Below the pieces are notes generated by a model. The model was not told where the DNA came from. It saw only the letters and a program-made list of their open reading frames with translations, and did no database searches. Below, piece by piece: positions 1-4,918 of a DNA stretch of 5,723 nucleotides. Origin of the DNA: an uncultured Collinsella sp. (GTDB lineage: Bacteria; Actinomycetota; Coriobacteriia; Coriobacteriales; Coriobacteriaceae); contig CALFDL010000035.1 of NCBI GenBank assembly GCA_937950415.1, forward strand, positions 1 through 5,723. The letters are read 5' to 3'. Both the position numbers and the translations under genes were made by a program. Numbering within the stretch: position 1 is the stretch's first letter; every line of letters begins with the position of its first letter.

Positions 1-93
1 CGCCGGGCCGACTCGCTTCGGATGGGGCTCTACACCAACTTTCTCGACACTACCCTTGTATTCTGTATCAATATAGCTACGCTTAACTTATAA
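1..93 (+). pseudogene. Possible 3' remnant of an amidase/allophanate hydrolase-like gene
   Basis: The first forward frame is open from the window edge to a TAA at 91-93. Its early part includes the residues RMGLYTNF, which recall the conserved G-x-YTNF stretch of amidase-signature enzymes such as allophanate hydrolase, where an NLLDL-type segment normally follows. Here the resemblance stops after YTNF, and the remaining residues look non-coding and end inside the palindrome at 77-104. I infer that an upstream gene may be broken at about position 45-50, where the accessory DNA begins. The match is only about eight residues and the other frames are also open, so the call is weak. It could equally be intergenic sequence. 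Confidence 0.22.
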
Positions 94-104
94 GTTAAGC
101 GTAG
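77..104. promoter_or_regulatory. Perfect 28-bp palindrome, candidate operator
   Basis: The half-site CTACGCTTAACTTA is followed directly by its exact reverse complement, with no spacer and no mismatch. It lies about 20 bp before the start of the decayed toxin-like reading frame and about 230 bp before the helix-turn-helix gene at 337. No T-run follows, so it is not an intrinsic terminator. Its centre contains TATAAG, which resembles a -10 box, but there is no convincing -35. The likeliest role is the autoregulatory operator of the neighbouring XRE-type protein, because such antitoxins bind palindromes in front of their own operon. That role is inferred from position. Confidence 0.6.
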
Positions 105-124
105 TCAGAAATGGGAGGTGGCCT

Positions 125-303
125 TTGGTTGAAGGATATGACCTTGTCGAATATGGGGATCCCAAGGGCCGTCCGTTTTGGGAGTTGACGACTTCTCCTA
201 ACAACTCTCAAGTCCAGAAAATGTTGTCAGACCCTAAGGGGAAATCGATCGGGCCAAGCGATTAGCCGTAATAGCACGTCAGCTTCTGGAATCTGAGCGC
301 TGA
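125..303 (+). pseudogene. Decayed HigB/Gp49-like toxin gene (frameshifted and shortened)
   Basis: A TTG at 125 follows a strong GGGAGG site (113-118) and opens a 46-codon frame ending in TAG at 263-265. Its first residues (YDLVEYGDPKGRPFWEL) resemble the N-terminus of Gp49-like HigB toxins, which begin with a short beta strand, then Y-x-D-x-x-G-x-x-P. A second frame, 238-303, encodes EIDRAKRLAVIARQLLESER, an amphipathic helix like the E-I-x-x-A-x-x-R tail of the same family. A shift near AAGGGG (236-241) would join the two. The joined product would be only about 60 residues against about 100-110 for the family, so the core that carries the RNase residues seems deleted. The intact helix-turn-helix gene follows at 337, in the toxin-then-antitoxin order of higBA loci. 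The family assignment is pattern-based. The alternative is a real 46-residue small protein. Confidence 0.42.
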
Positions 304-336
304 CTTTTATACTTGGCTTTCGAAACGGGGGGCACA

Positions 337-723
337 ATGAATAAAGTAGATTTATCTGATTTTTACTCCGAGACAGAAACCAGCGAAACATGCGCATATG
401 AACATGCGCTAGATATTGAGTTTATTGTTCATCGCGAGATGCTGCGTCAGGGTTTGAGCAAGAGCGATTTGGCGAAGCGCATGGGCGTGAGCCTTCAGTC
501 TCTTTCGAAGCTGTTGAATTCTCAGCCCAATATGACGCTGAAGACGATCGCCAGGTTCGAGCTCGCTTTGGGTATTAGGATCGTTCCTAAGGTTGCCGTT
601 AGCTATTCCAAAGAGCTGCCGTTTCTTTCATCCAATGAATCTGTACAAGAGCAATGCTCATTGCCTGCTATCCTTCCTGCGGAGCTGGCGGCAGATTGCG
701 ATGTACCCTTTCAAAGTGAATAG
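337..723 (+). CDS. XRE-family helix-turn-helix protein, probable orphan antitoxin
   Basis: This 128-residue protein has a helix-turn-helix at about residues 30-75. The segment GLSKSDLAKRMGVSLQSLSK gives the turn and recognition helix, and NMTLKTIARFELALGIR is the usual closing part of XRE antitoxins. I chose ATG 337 because a run of six G (327-332) sits 4 nt upstream. A TTG at 313 would add eight residues but lacks a good ribosome site. The roughly 45-residue tail after the DNA-binding domain is polar, proline-containing and low in recognisable motifs. The gene follows what looks like a ruined toxin gene and a 28-bp palindrome, so I infer a HigA-like autorepressor that has lost its partner. 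A stand-alone transcription regulator is the alternative. It converges with the higA gene further right. Confidence 0.72.
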   Translation: MNKVDLSDFYSETETSETCAYEHALDIEFIVHREMLRQGLSKSDLAKRMGVSLQSLSKLLNSQPNMTLKTIARFELALGIRIVPKVAVSYSKELPFLSSNESVQEQCSLPAILPAELAADCDVPFQSE

Positions 724-730
724 GCCATGC

Positions 731-740
731 GCTGACTGTT
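731..740. repeat. 10-bp direct repeat, left copy (GCTGACTGTT)
   Basis: An identical 10-mer occurs at 1090-1099. The two copies bracket the whole palindromic-repeat block, one 7 bp after the stop of the helix-turn-helix gene and the other directly against the stop of higA. They could be a target-site duplication or a leftover of duplicated 3' flanks. The bases just inside the two copies are not inverted repeats of each other. Confidence 0.45.
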
Positions 741-779
741 GAACTTTCAGGTGGTATGAACGCCATGGTCGCGGTTGTT

Positions 780-909
780 TTCCGGAAGTGCGGGGAAAAA
801 TCGGAAACCTCCGAGCACAACCCGATTTTTGGCAACAAAAGCGCAGGTCGCGGAAGCGTAAAACCGGGGTCTGGTCGGCGGATCTCGGATTTTCCCCGCA
901 CTTCCGGAA
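780..909. repeat. Long inverted repeat, unit A of a palindromic element pair
   Basis: The arms 780-799 (TTCCGGAAGTGCGGGGAAAA) and 890-909 are perfect reverse complements over 20 bp. A one-base bulge lets the stem continue by a few more pairs (TC/GA). Further in, CCGAGCACAACC pairs imperfectly with GGTCTGGTCGG, so the roughly 130-nt unit can fold into one long hairpin with a loop region around 820-860. No T-run follows the stem. No reading frame through it looks like a real protein. It lies between two convergent genes, which fits a dispersed intergenic repeat of MITE or REP type that may also block transcription from both sides. Unit B beside it is a diverged relative. Confidence 0.85.
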
Positions 910-915
910 TCGCCG

Positions 916-1045
916 AACGGAAGTATGCGGCAAATTCCTGAACCCCCGAGCACACAACCGTTTTCGAATAAAGAAACCGCAGGTAGAAGCGTTGCCGCTT
1001 TCAGGTGTGGTCGGCAGTTCGATAATTTGCCGCATACTTCCGGTT
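916..1045. repeat. Long inverted repeat, unit B of a palindromic element pair
   Basis: The arms 918-936 (CGGAAGTATGCGGCAAATT) and 1024-1042 are perfect reverse complements over 19 bp, and a bulged G extends the outer end by two A-T pairs. Internally GAACCCCCGAGCACAC (940-955) pairs with 1005-1020 with three mismatches. The layout matches unit A: GGAAGT near the outer end, then CCGAGCACA, a T-rich stretch, CGCAGGT and GGTCGG in the same order. The arms differ from those of A but stay complementary, which implies that structure is retained or that the unit is copied as a whole. Six bases separate the two units. Confidence 0.85.
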
Positions 1046-1089
1046 TGAGTAGCATTCGCGATGGGCTCCGGCATTTTTGCGTGCGACCA

Positions 1090-1099
1090 GCTGACTGTT
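1090..1099. repeat. 10-bp direct repeat, right copy (GCTGACTGTT)
   Basis: This is identical to 731-740 and immediately abuts the higA stop codon at 1100-1102. Together the copies delimit a 349-bp block that holds both palindromic units. Confidence 0.45.
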
Positions 1100-2188
1100 T
1101 TAGATCTTAAACGGGATCATCATGTCCTTAAGGAGGTCGTTGCACCAGCTATAGTCGAGCATCCTCTTTCGGTGCATCAAGTTCACCACGACTCCCGGGC
1201 AGGCGCCTCTTTCGTGGGCGATGCGCTGTATATTTGCCGACGTCTTGCAGTCTCGATAGGGTGAAAGCCCTTCTGACCCCATAAGAATCTCTCTTGCAAA
1301 GTCATTGGCGCGCTTCTCGGATTTACTTTTTGAACTCTGCTTTTCGTCGATATAGTTCAAGGTAATTCCGATATTGCCGTCATTCAGTATGTGTCCGATC
1401 TCATGGAATAGCGTCCAAATAATATAGCCGTCCTTTTTGCGCCTGCCCGTCATTTGAATGACGGGATTTCCGTCTTTGGTCCAACGTGTTATTCCGTGCA
1501 GCGGGAACTGCTCCGGCGCAGAGATGAATTGGAGCGTGACTCCGCATTGCTCTAGTTGGTGTGCAATATCTATAAGCGTGGCGTCGTCGGTTGTCGCTGC
1601 ACGCTGCTTCAGCGTTGCCAAAGAGGCTTTGAGCAGCACCTCGTCATACGCTTTGGTTCCATTGTTCGCCGACGGTTCGGCGTTCTCGCCGAGGGAGATC
1701 CATGCCATCATGCTTGCAGGATCAACGGATTTACCCGACTCTTTTAACGTCGCAATAGAAGAGAATACGCAGTCCACGCCTTTCGCATAGGCATCCATGC
1801 TGCCGTAACCGACAACGTTTAAAAAATCAGAGACGAGCTTGCCGGGATTTCTTTTAGTGGCAGTGGTAAGTCCTTTATCGCGAAGAAATTTTCCTAACGG
1901 CGGAGTGATGATGTCGGCAGAGCTTGCCATTCTTAGCTCATCTTCGAGCCTGGCAAGGTCCTCCCGGTACTTTGCCTCAAAACGAACCCAGCTATCCCGG
2001 GGAATAGAGGTGACCCTTTCGAGCTTAATGGCGGTGTCCTGCGAAATCGGCTGCGTGCCCTTTAGAATCCCGTTTACCGTCTTGCGGGAGATGCCAAGTC
2101 GGTCGGCAAGGGCCTGCTGCGTCATCTGCTCGTCATCAAGCCATTCTTGCAAATACATGCCAGGCGCAACCGCGTAGTTGGTTCCCAT
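1100..2188 (-). CDS. higA: HigA-type antitoxin fused to an ImmA/IrrE zinc metallopeptidase
   Basis: This 362-residue cytoplasmic protein has two parts. Residues about 8-75 are a HigA-like XRE helix-turn-helix: MTQQALADRLGISRKTVNGI, then the G-x-x-x-I-S-x-D-T-A-x-x-L-E-R segment typical of addiction-module antidotes. Residues about 200-340 form an ImmA/IrrE-like peptidase with the zinc site HEIGH (262-266), preceded by a hydrophobic strand (YIIWTLF). A likely third ligand is E291 in E-K-R-A-N-D-F-A. The middle (about 80-200) is a helical linker I do not recognise. The ATG at 2188 has an AAGGAAG site 7 nt upstream. The gene lies 24 bp after the toxin gene, so the two are probably co-transcribed. 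The HTH part should neutralise HigB and repress the operon. The peptidase may cleave the antitoxin itself or another repressor in response to stress, as ImmA and IrrE do; that is inference. Confidence 0.87.
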   Translation of the reverse strand: MGTNYAVAPGMYLQEWLDDEQMTQQALADRLGISRKTVNGILKGTQPISQDTAIKLERVTSIPRDSWVRFEAKYREDLARLEDELRMASSADIITPPLGKFLRDKGLTTATKRNPGKLVSDFLNVVGYGSMDAYAKGVDCVFSSIATLKESGKSVDPASMMAWISLGENAEPSANNGTKAYDEVLLKASLATLKQRAATTDDATLIDIAHQLEQCGVTLQFISAPEQFPLHGITRWTKDGNPVIQMTGRRKKDGYIIWTLFHEIGHILNDGNIGITLNYIDEKQSSKSKSEKRANDFAREILMGSEGLSPYRDCKTSANIQRIAHERGACPGVVVNLMHRKRMLDYSWCNDLLKDMMIPFKI

Positions 2189-2212
2189 TGTTTTGCTTCC
2201 TTTTCGACATGT

Positions 2213-2542
2213 CTAGTGATAATCCACGATGGATAGGACTGTCACCGACGTTTCCCTACCTGCTTGTTCAACCTTTGTTATCTTTAAGCCGCCGTCGGTT
2301 GGTTCGACAATGATGCGGTAGTTTTTGTTTAGTTTTCCCGCCCATTGCCCTTCTCTGTCGCCGCAAAGTTGATGCCATCTTCCGCCCGGATCGAGGTCTT
2401 TCAAGTCCTCCATTGAATCGGCTGTCTCTAGGGCGTTGTGTCGGAGTTTTACGCCTCTCACGATGTCTGACCTAAATTTCTTGCACTTCTTTTCGTCTGT
2501 ACATATTCCCTCAAGCTTCTTATTGGCATAGGATATTTTCAT
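2213..2542 (-). CDS. higB: HigB/RelE-superfamily toxin (mRNA interferase)
   Basis: This is a 109-residue basic protein of the plasmid-maintenance-killer (HigB) branch of RelE/ParE toxins, which cleave mRNA on the ribosome. Family landmarks appear in order: N-terminal ISYANKKLEG, the helical LRHNALETADSMEDLKDLDP, then RWHQLCGDREGQWAGKLNKN followed by YRIIVEP, and the terminal VDYH that closes many HigB proteins. Length is normal for the family. I chose ATG at 2542. An in-frame TTG at 2554 would add four residues, but it lies inside a palindromic operator, and family members start with M-x-I-x-x. No strong ribosome site precedes either start, so low translation is plausible. Toxin-first order with the antitoxin 24 bp downstream is the higBA signature. 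The gene looks intact. Confidence 0.88.
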   Translation of the reverse strand: MKISYANKKLEGICTDEKKCKKFRSDIVRGVKLRHNALETADSMEDLKDLDPGGRWHQLCGDREGQWAGKLNKNYRIIVEPTDGGLKITKVEQAGRETSVTVLSIVDYH

Positions 2543-2545
2543 TCT

Positions 2546-2565
2546 TGTAACCAATCGCGTTACAT
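2546..2565. promoter_or_regulatory. HigA operator, copy 1 (proximal to higB)
   Basis: TGTAAC and GTTACA are separated by 7 bp, followed by a T. Eighteen of 20 bp are identical to the copy at 2591-2610, and both differences lie in the spacer. The site starts 4 bp from the chosen higB ATG. Binding here would also cover the leader of the transcript. I infer autoregulation by HigA. Confidence 0.75.
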
Positions 2566-2581
2566 TATCTTATTCGTATAT

Positions 2582-2590
2582 ATCATAGCA
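2582..2590 (-). promoter_or_regulatory. Candidate extended -10 promoter of higBA
   Basis: Read on the minus strand, the sequence is TGCTATGAT, a TG-N extended -10 with five of six matches to TATAAT. No good -35 lies 16-18 bp upstream, which extended -10 promoters tolerate. Transcription would start near 2575, about 33 nt before the higB ATG. The distal operator overlaps the upstream edge of this element, so a bound repressor would exclude RNA polymerase. Confidence 0.5.
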
Positions 2591-2611
2591 TGTAACCAAT
2601 TGTGTTACATG
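2589..2611. promoter_or_regulatory. HigA operator, copy 2 (distal)
   Basis: The arms CATGTAAC and GTTACATG are perfect over 8 bp around a 7-bp CAATTGT spacer. This is the better palindrome of the pair and lies 45 bp from copy 1 measured start to start. It sits directly upstream of and touching the candidate -10. Confidence 0.77.
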
Positions 2612-2688
2612 AATATTCTATTCAGATTGAGTCTGTTGCGTTTTACGCGCTCTGCTTAAGTCCGCTCCGTCTGAAGAAGTTCTTAAAA

Positions 2689-2702
2689 CAACTTTAAAGT
2701 TG
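2689..2702. promoter_or_regulatory. 14-bp perfect palindrome upstream of pelD
   Basis: CAACTTTAAAGTTG reads the same on both strands. It lies 78 bp before the pelD start and overlaps the upstream side of the candidate pel promoter, a normal place for a regulator site. Its sequence is unrelated to the higBA operators. The function is unknown. Confidence 0.4.
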
Positions 2703-2730
2703 CCTTTGGGCTACATTGACAGCGTAGAAT
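2700..2730 (+). promoter_or_regulatory. Candidate promoter region of the pel operon
   Basis: TAGAAT at 2725-2730 is a good -10, with TTGCCT at 2700-2705 as a -35 at a long 19-bp spacing. A perfect TTGACA also occurs at 2716-2721, but its best -10 (GACTAT, 2741-2746) is again 19 bp away. One of these two overlapping arrangements probably drives pelD, and the sequence does not decide which. Confidence 0.35.
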
Positions 2731-2779
2731 ACGCGTGTTTGACTATGGCAAAAGGTGAATTCGGGGAGGGGAGCGCACG

Positions 2780-4918
2780 GTGGAAGTGCTGGTTGTTGGC
2801 AATACTTCGTATGTCGATGACGTCTTTTGTGCCAAGGCGTTCCCGGGGGACCATGTGCAGGTCGTGGCCGCGAGCGACGCCCAGCGCGATGGGTCGCCGG
2901 CTCCCTCGTCCTGGAATGAGCTGCTGCAACACCTGGACCAGGCCTACGAGTTCGATCGCGTGGTCTATCTCTCTACCTATCTCACGCCGCATACCGAGAC
3001 CTTTGGCGACATCGAGCTGCTGCGCTCGGTCTTTCGCGCCTGCATGGACCGCCAGATCCAGCTGCTGTTTGTGACGGGGCCGGCAGGGGCGGATGGCGAC
3101 GTCGATGCCGCGGGTCAAACCGGCAAGGGCATCATTGCCTGCGCGGCCAACGACCTGTGCCGCTACTATGCGGCCCGCGACGGCATCCAAGCTAAGATCT
3201 TGCGCGTGCCCTATCTGTACACCGCCTCGCCTGCCCTCGACGACCCGTTTTTGGTACCGCTGTTCCAATCTTGCTCGCACGGCTCGCTCGTAATTAAGAA
3301 CAGTGCTGATGCTCCGCTCCAGGCCCTGTGCGCCGAGGAGCTGGCTGTCTTGGTGCGCCGTATTTTCGATAGCTGGGACCCTGCGTTTGAGGAGCTCGGC
3401 GTTGCGGATAGCTTTGCACACACGTTGGGCGATCTGGGCGAGGCTCTAAAGCAGCTGTTCCCGGGGCTCCAGGTAACCTATGGTGACGACGCGGAAGCCT
3501 CCGTGGCGCCGAGCGATGCCATCCGCAAGCGCTATGGCTGGTTCCAGCGCTACGACGTGCTCACCGATCTTTCGACCATACATGCCCGCTGGGAGCAATC
3601 CCGCGCGGTAAAGCGCCATCCGCTGCACCATGCCATCGACCGTATGCGCGAGCACGCGTTGCCCATCATATGTGCGGAGACCGCGCTTGCTTTGGTGCTC
3701 TTTGAGTGCCTGGAGCGGGTTTTTTCCCAGTCGGCACAGCTTAACGTTCTCGACTACCGCCTGCTGTATGTGGTACTGATCGGCACACTCTACGGGCTCG
3801 ATTTTGGGCTGGTCGCGGCGCTGCTGGCCTCGATTGGCCTGGCTGCGAGCTACTTTACCCAGTATGGCTATACCTTCCAGGGACTGTTCTACGAGCCCTC
3901 TAACTGGCTGCCGTTCATCGCCTACTTTGTGGTGGGCGCCGTATGCGGCTATGTGCAGCTGCGCAACCGCGAGGCGCTCAAGGCCGAGCGCGCCGAGAAC
4001 GAGCTTGTACGCAACCGCAATGACTTTTTGGGCCGGCTCTACCATGACGCCATCGAGGACAAACAGGCCTACAAGCGCCAAATCGTGGGGCGCCACGACA
4101 GCTTTGGCAAGATCTTTGCCGTGACGCAGGAGCTCGACGTGCTCAACCCGCGTGATATCTACCGCAAGTGCTGTGAGCTGCTCGGCGAGATTTTGGAAAA
4201 CGACTCGGTGACGATCTACTACGTTTCGGGTGGGGCGTTTACGCGCCTGGTCGCCGCGAGCCCGGCGATTTCTTCCGATGCGCTGCGTTCGTTGGCGCTC
4301 GACGATCTTAAGGCCATGATGGAGGGAGTGGACCACTCGGGCCTGTGGGTAAACCGCAAGCTAGTGCCAGGACTGCCCATGTTCGCCTACGTGATGGAAC
4401 GCGACGGGTCACCGGCGATCTTTATCTTTGTGCGCCACGTGGCCGAGAGCCAAATGACCCTCTATTACCAAAACCTGTTCCGCATTTTGTGCGGTCTGGT
4501 TGAAAGCGCGCTGGGGCGCGCCTTCGATTACGAGGCCGTTGCGCAGGATAAGCGCTGTATTGCGGGCACGCGTGTGCTTAAGCAGGATGCCTTCGGTCGC
4601 GAGCTTGCCACCGAGCAGGTGCTCGCAGACAGCAAGATGGGGAGCTATTTGCTCCTGCGCGTGGTGCCGGGCATGGAGCCCGTCGGCGAGCTGGTCGGGG
4701 CGATTGGGTCGGCGATCCGCGAGAGCGACGCCGCGGGTCTGGTCGGCGACACGCTGTATTTGCTCATGCGACAGGCCACCGAGGCCGACCTGCCCGTCAT
4801 TTGCAAACGCATGGCCTCCAAGCAGATTGCCGTTGAGCATGTCGACGGCGAGGGCGTTGTGGCACTGCTGCGGCAGATTGCTTCCGCCGGCTCCGATGGC
4901 GAGGGGGATGCTGCTTGA
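2780..4918 (+). CDS. pelD: PelD, inner-membrane c-di-GMP receptor for Pel polysaccharide, with SDR-like N-terminus
   Basis: This 712-residue protein starts at GTG behind a GGGGAGGGGAG site (2763-2773), 6 nt away. Domains in order: residues 1-275 are an SDR/NAD-epimerase-like fold (VLVVGN, VVYLSTYL, LLFVTG, ILRVPYLY) that lacks the full glycine loop and the Tyr-x-x-x-Lys pair, so it is probably not catalytic. Membrane helices lie at about 294-311, 327-341, 342-360 and 376-393. A charged helix covers 395-435, a GAF domain about 440-580, and a degenerate GGDEF domain about 590-712. In the last, GDTLY (656-660) replaces GGDEF, while RESD (647-650) keeps the RxxD I-site exactly five residues upstream, as in functional I-sites. 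Pseudomonas PelD binds c-di-GMP this way and activates Pel polymerisation in the PelDEFG complex. The epimerase-like extension and pelD-first order are typical of Gram-positive pel loci. pelE overlaps its stop codon. Confidence 0.88.
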   Translation: MEVLVVGNTSYVDDVFCAKAFPGDHVQVVAASDAQRDGSPAPSSWNELLQHLDQAYEFDRVVYLSTYLTPHTETFGDIELLRSVFRACMDRQIQLLFVTGPAGADGDVDAAGQTGKGIIACAANDLCRYYAARDGIQAKILRVPYLYTASPALDDPFLVPLFQSCSHGSLVIKNSADAPLQALCAEELAVLVRRIFDSWDPAFEELGVADSFAHTLGDLGEALKQLFPGLQVTYGDDAEASVAPSDAIRKRYGWFQRYDVLTDLSTIHARWEQSRAVKRHPLHHAIDRMREHALPIICAETALALVLFECLERVFSQSAQLNVLDYRLLYVVLIGTLYGLDFGLVAALLASIGLAASYFTQYGYTFQGLFYEPSNWLPFIAYFVVGAVCGYVQLRNREALKAERAENELVRNRNDFLGRLYHDAIEDKQAYKRQIVGRHDSFGKIFAVTQELDVLNPRDIYRKCCELLGEILENDSVTIYYVSGGAFTRLVAASPAISSDALRSLALDDLKAMMEGVDHSGLWVNRKLVPGLPMFAYVMERDGSPAIFIFVRHVAESQMTLYYQNLFRILCGLVESALGRAFDYEAVAQDKRCIAGTRVLKQDAFGRELATEQVLADSKMGSYLLLRVVPGMEPVGELVGAIGSAIRESDAAGLVGDTLYLLMRQATEADLPVICKRMASKQIAVEHVDGEGVVALLRQIASAGSDGEGDAA
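4901..4917 (+). promoter_or_regulatory. Ribosome site and TTG start that define pelE
   Basis: GAGGGG (4901-4906) lies 8 nt before TTG 4915-4917, which overlaps the pelD TGA as TTGA. The next in-frame ATG (4987) would remove the first membrane helix. The overlap suggests translational coupling between pelD and pelE. Confidence 0.75.

Noticed and set aside
236..246. Programmed -1 frameshift joining the two toxin-like frames
   Set aside because: The AAGGGGA context does not fit the X-XXY-YYZ slippery rule, and the joined product would still lack the toxin core, so decay is the simpler reading.
890..910. Intrinsic terminator from the unit A stem
   Set aside because: The stem is strong but no U-tract follows on either strand, so classical intrinsic termination is not supported, although the hairpins may still impede transcription.
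780..1045. CRISPR array or retron-like non-coding RNA
   Set aside because: There are only two units, each itself a long hairpin, with no short identical direct repeats and unique spacers. No reverse transcriptase or cas gene is in the window.
658..1110. Several overlapping open frames on both strands through the repeat block
   Set aside because: They are by-products of the GC-rich inverted repeats: low-complexity, Arg/Pro/Ser-rich translations, no ribosome sites, mirrored on both strands, and sharing the same residues because of the palindromes.
2543..2554. TTG start for higB at 2554
   Set aside because: It falls inside the proximal operator, adds only four residues before the family-like MKIS start, and has no better ribosome site.
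2711..3421. Long minus-strand frame opposite pelD (and similar ones at 3446-4336, 4409-4840 and 5137-5706)
   Set aside because: These are antisense shadows of GC-rich codons. The plus-strand pelD and pelE translations show domains, membrane helices and proper starts, while the minus-strand ones show none.
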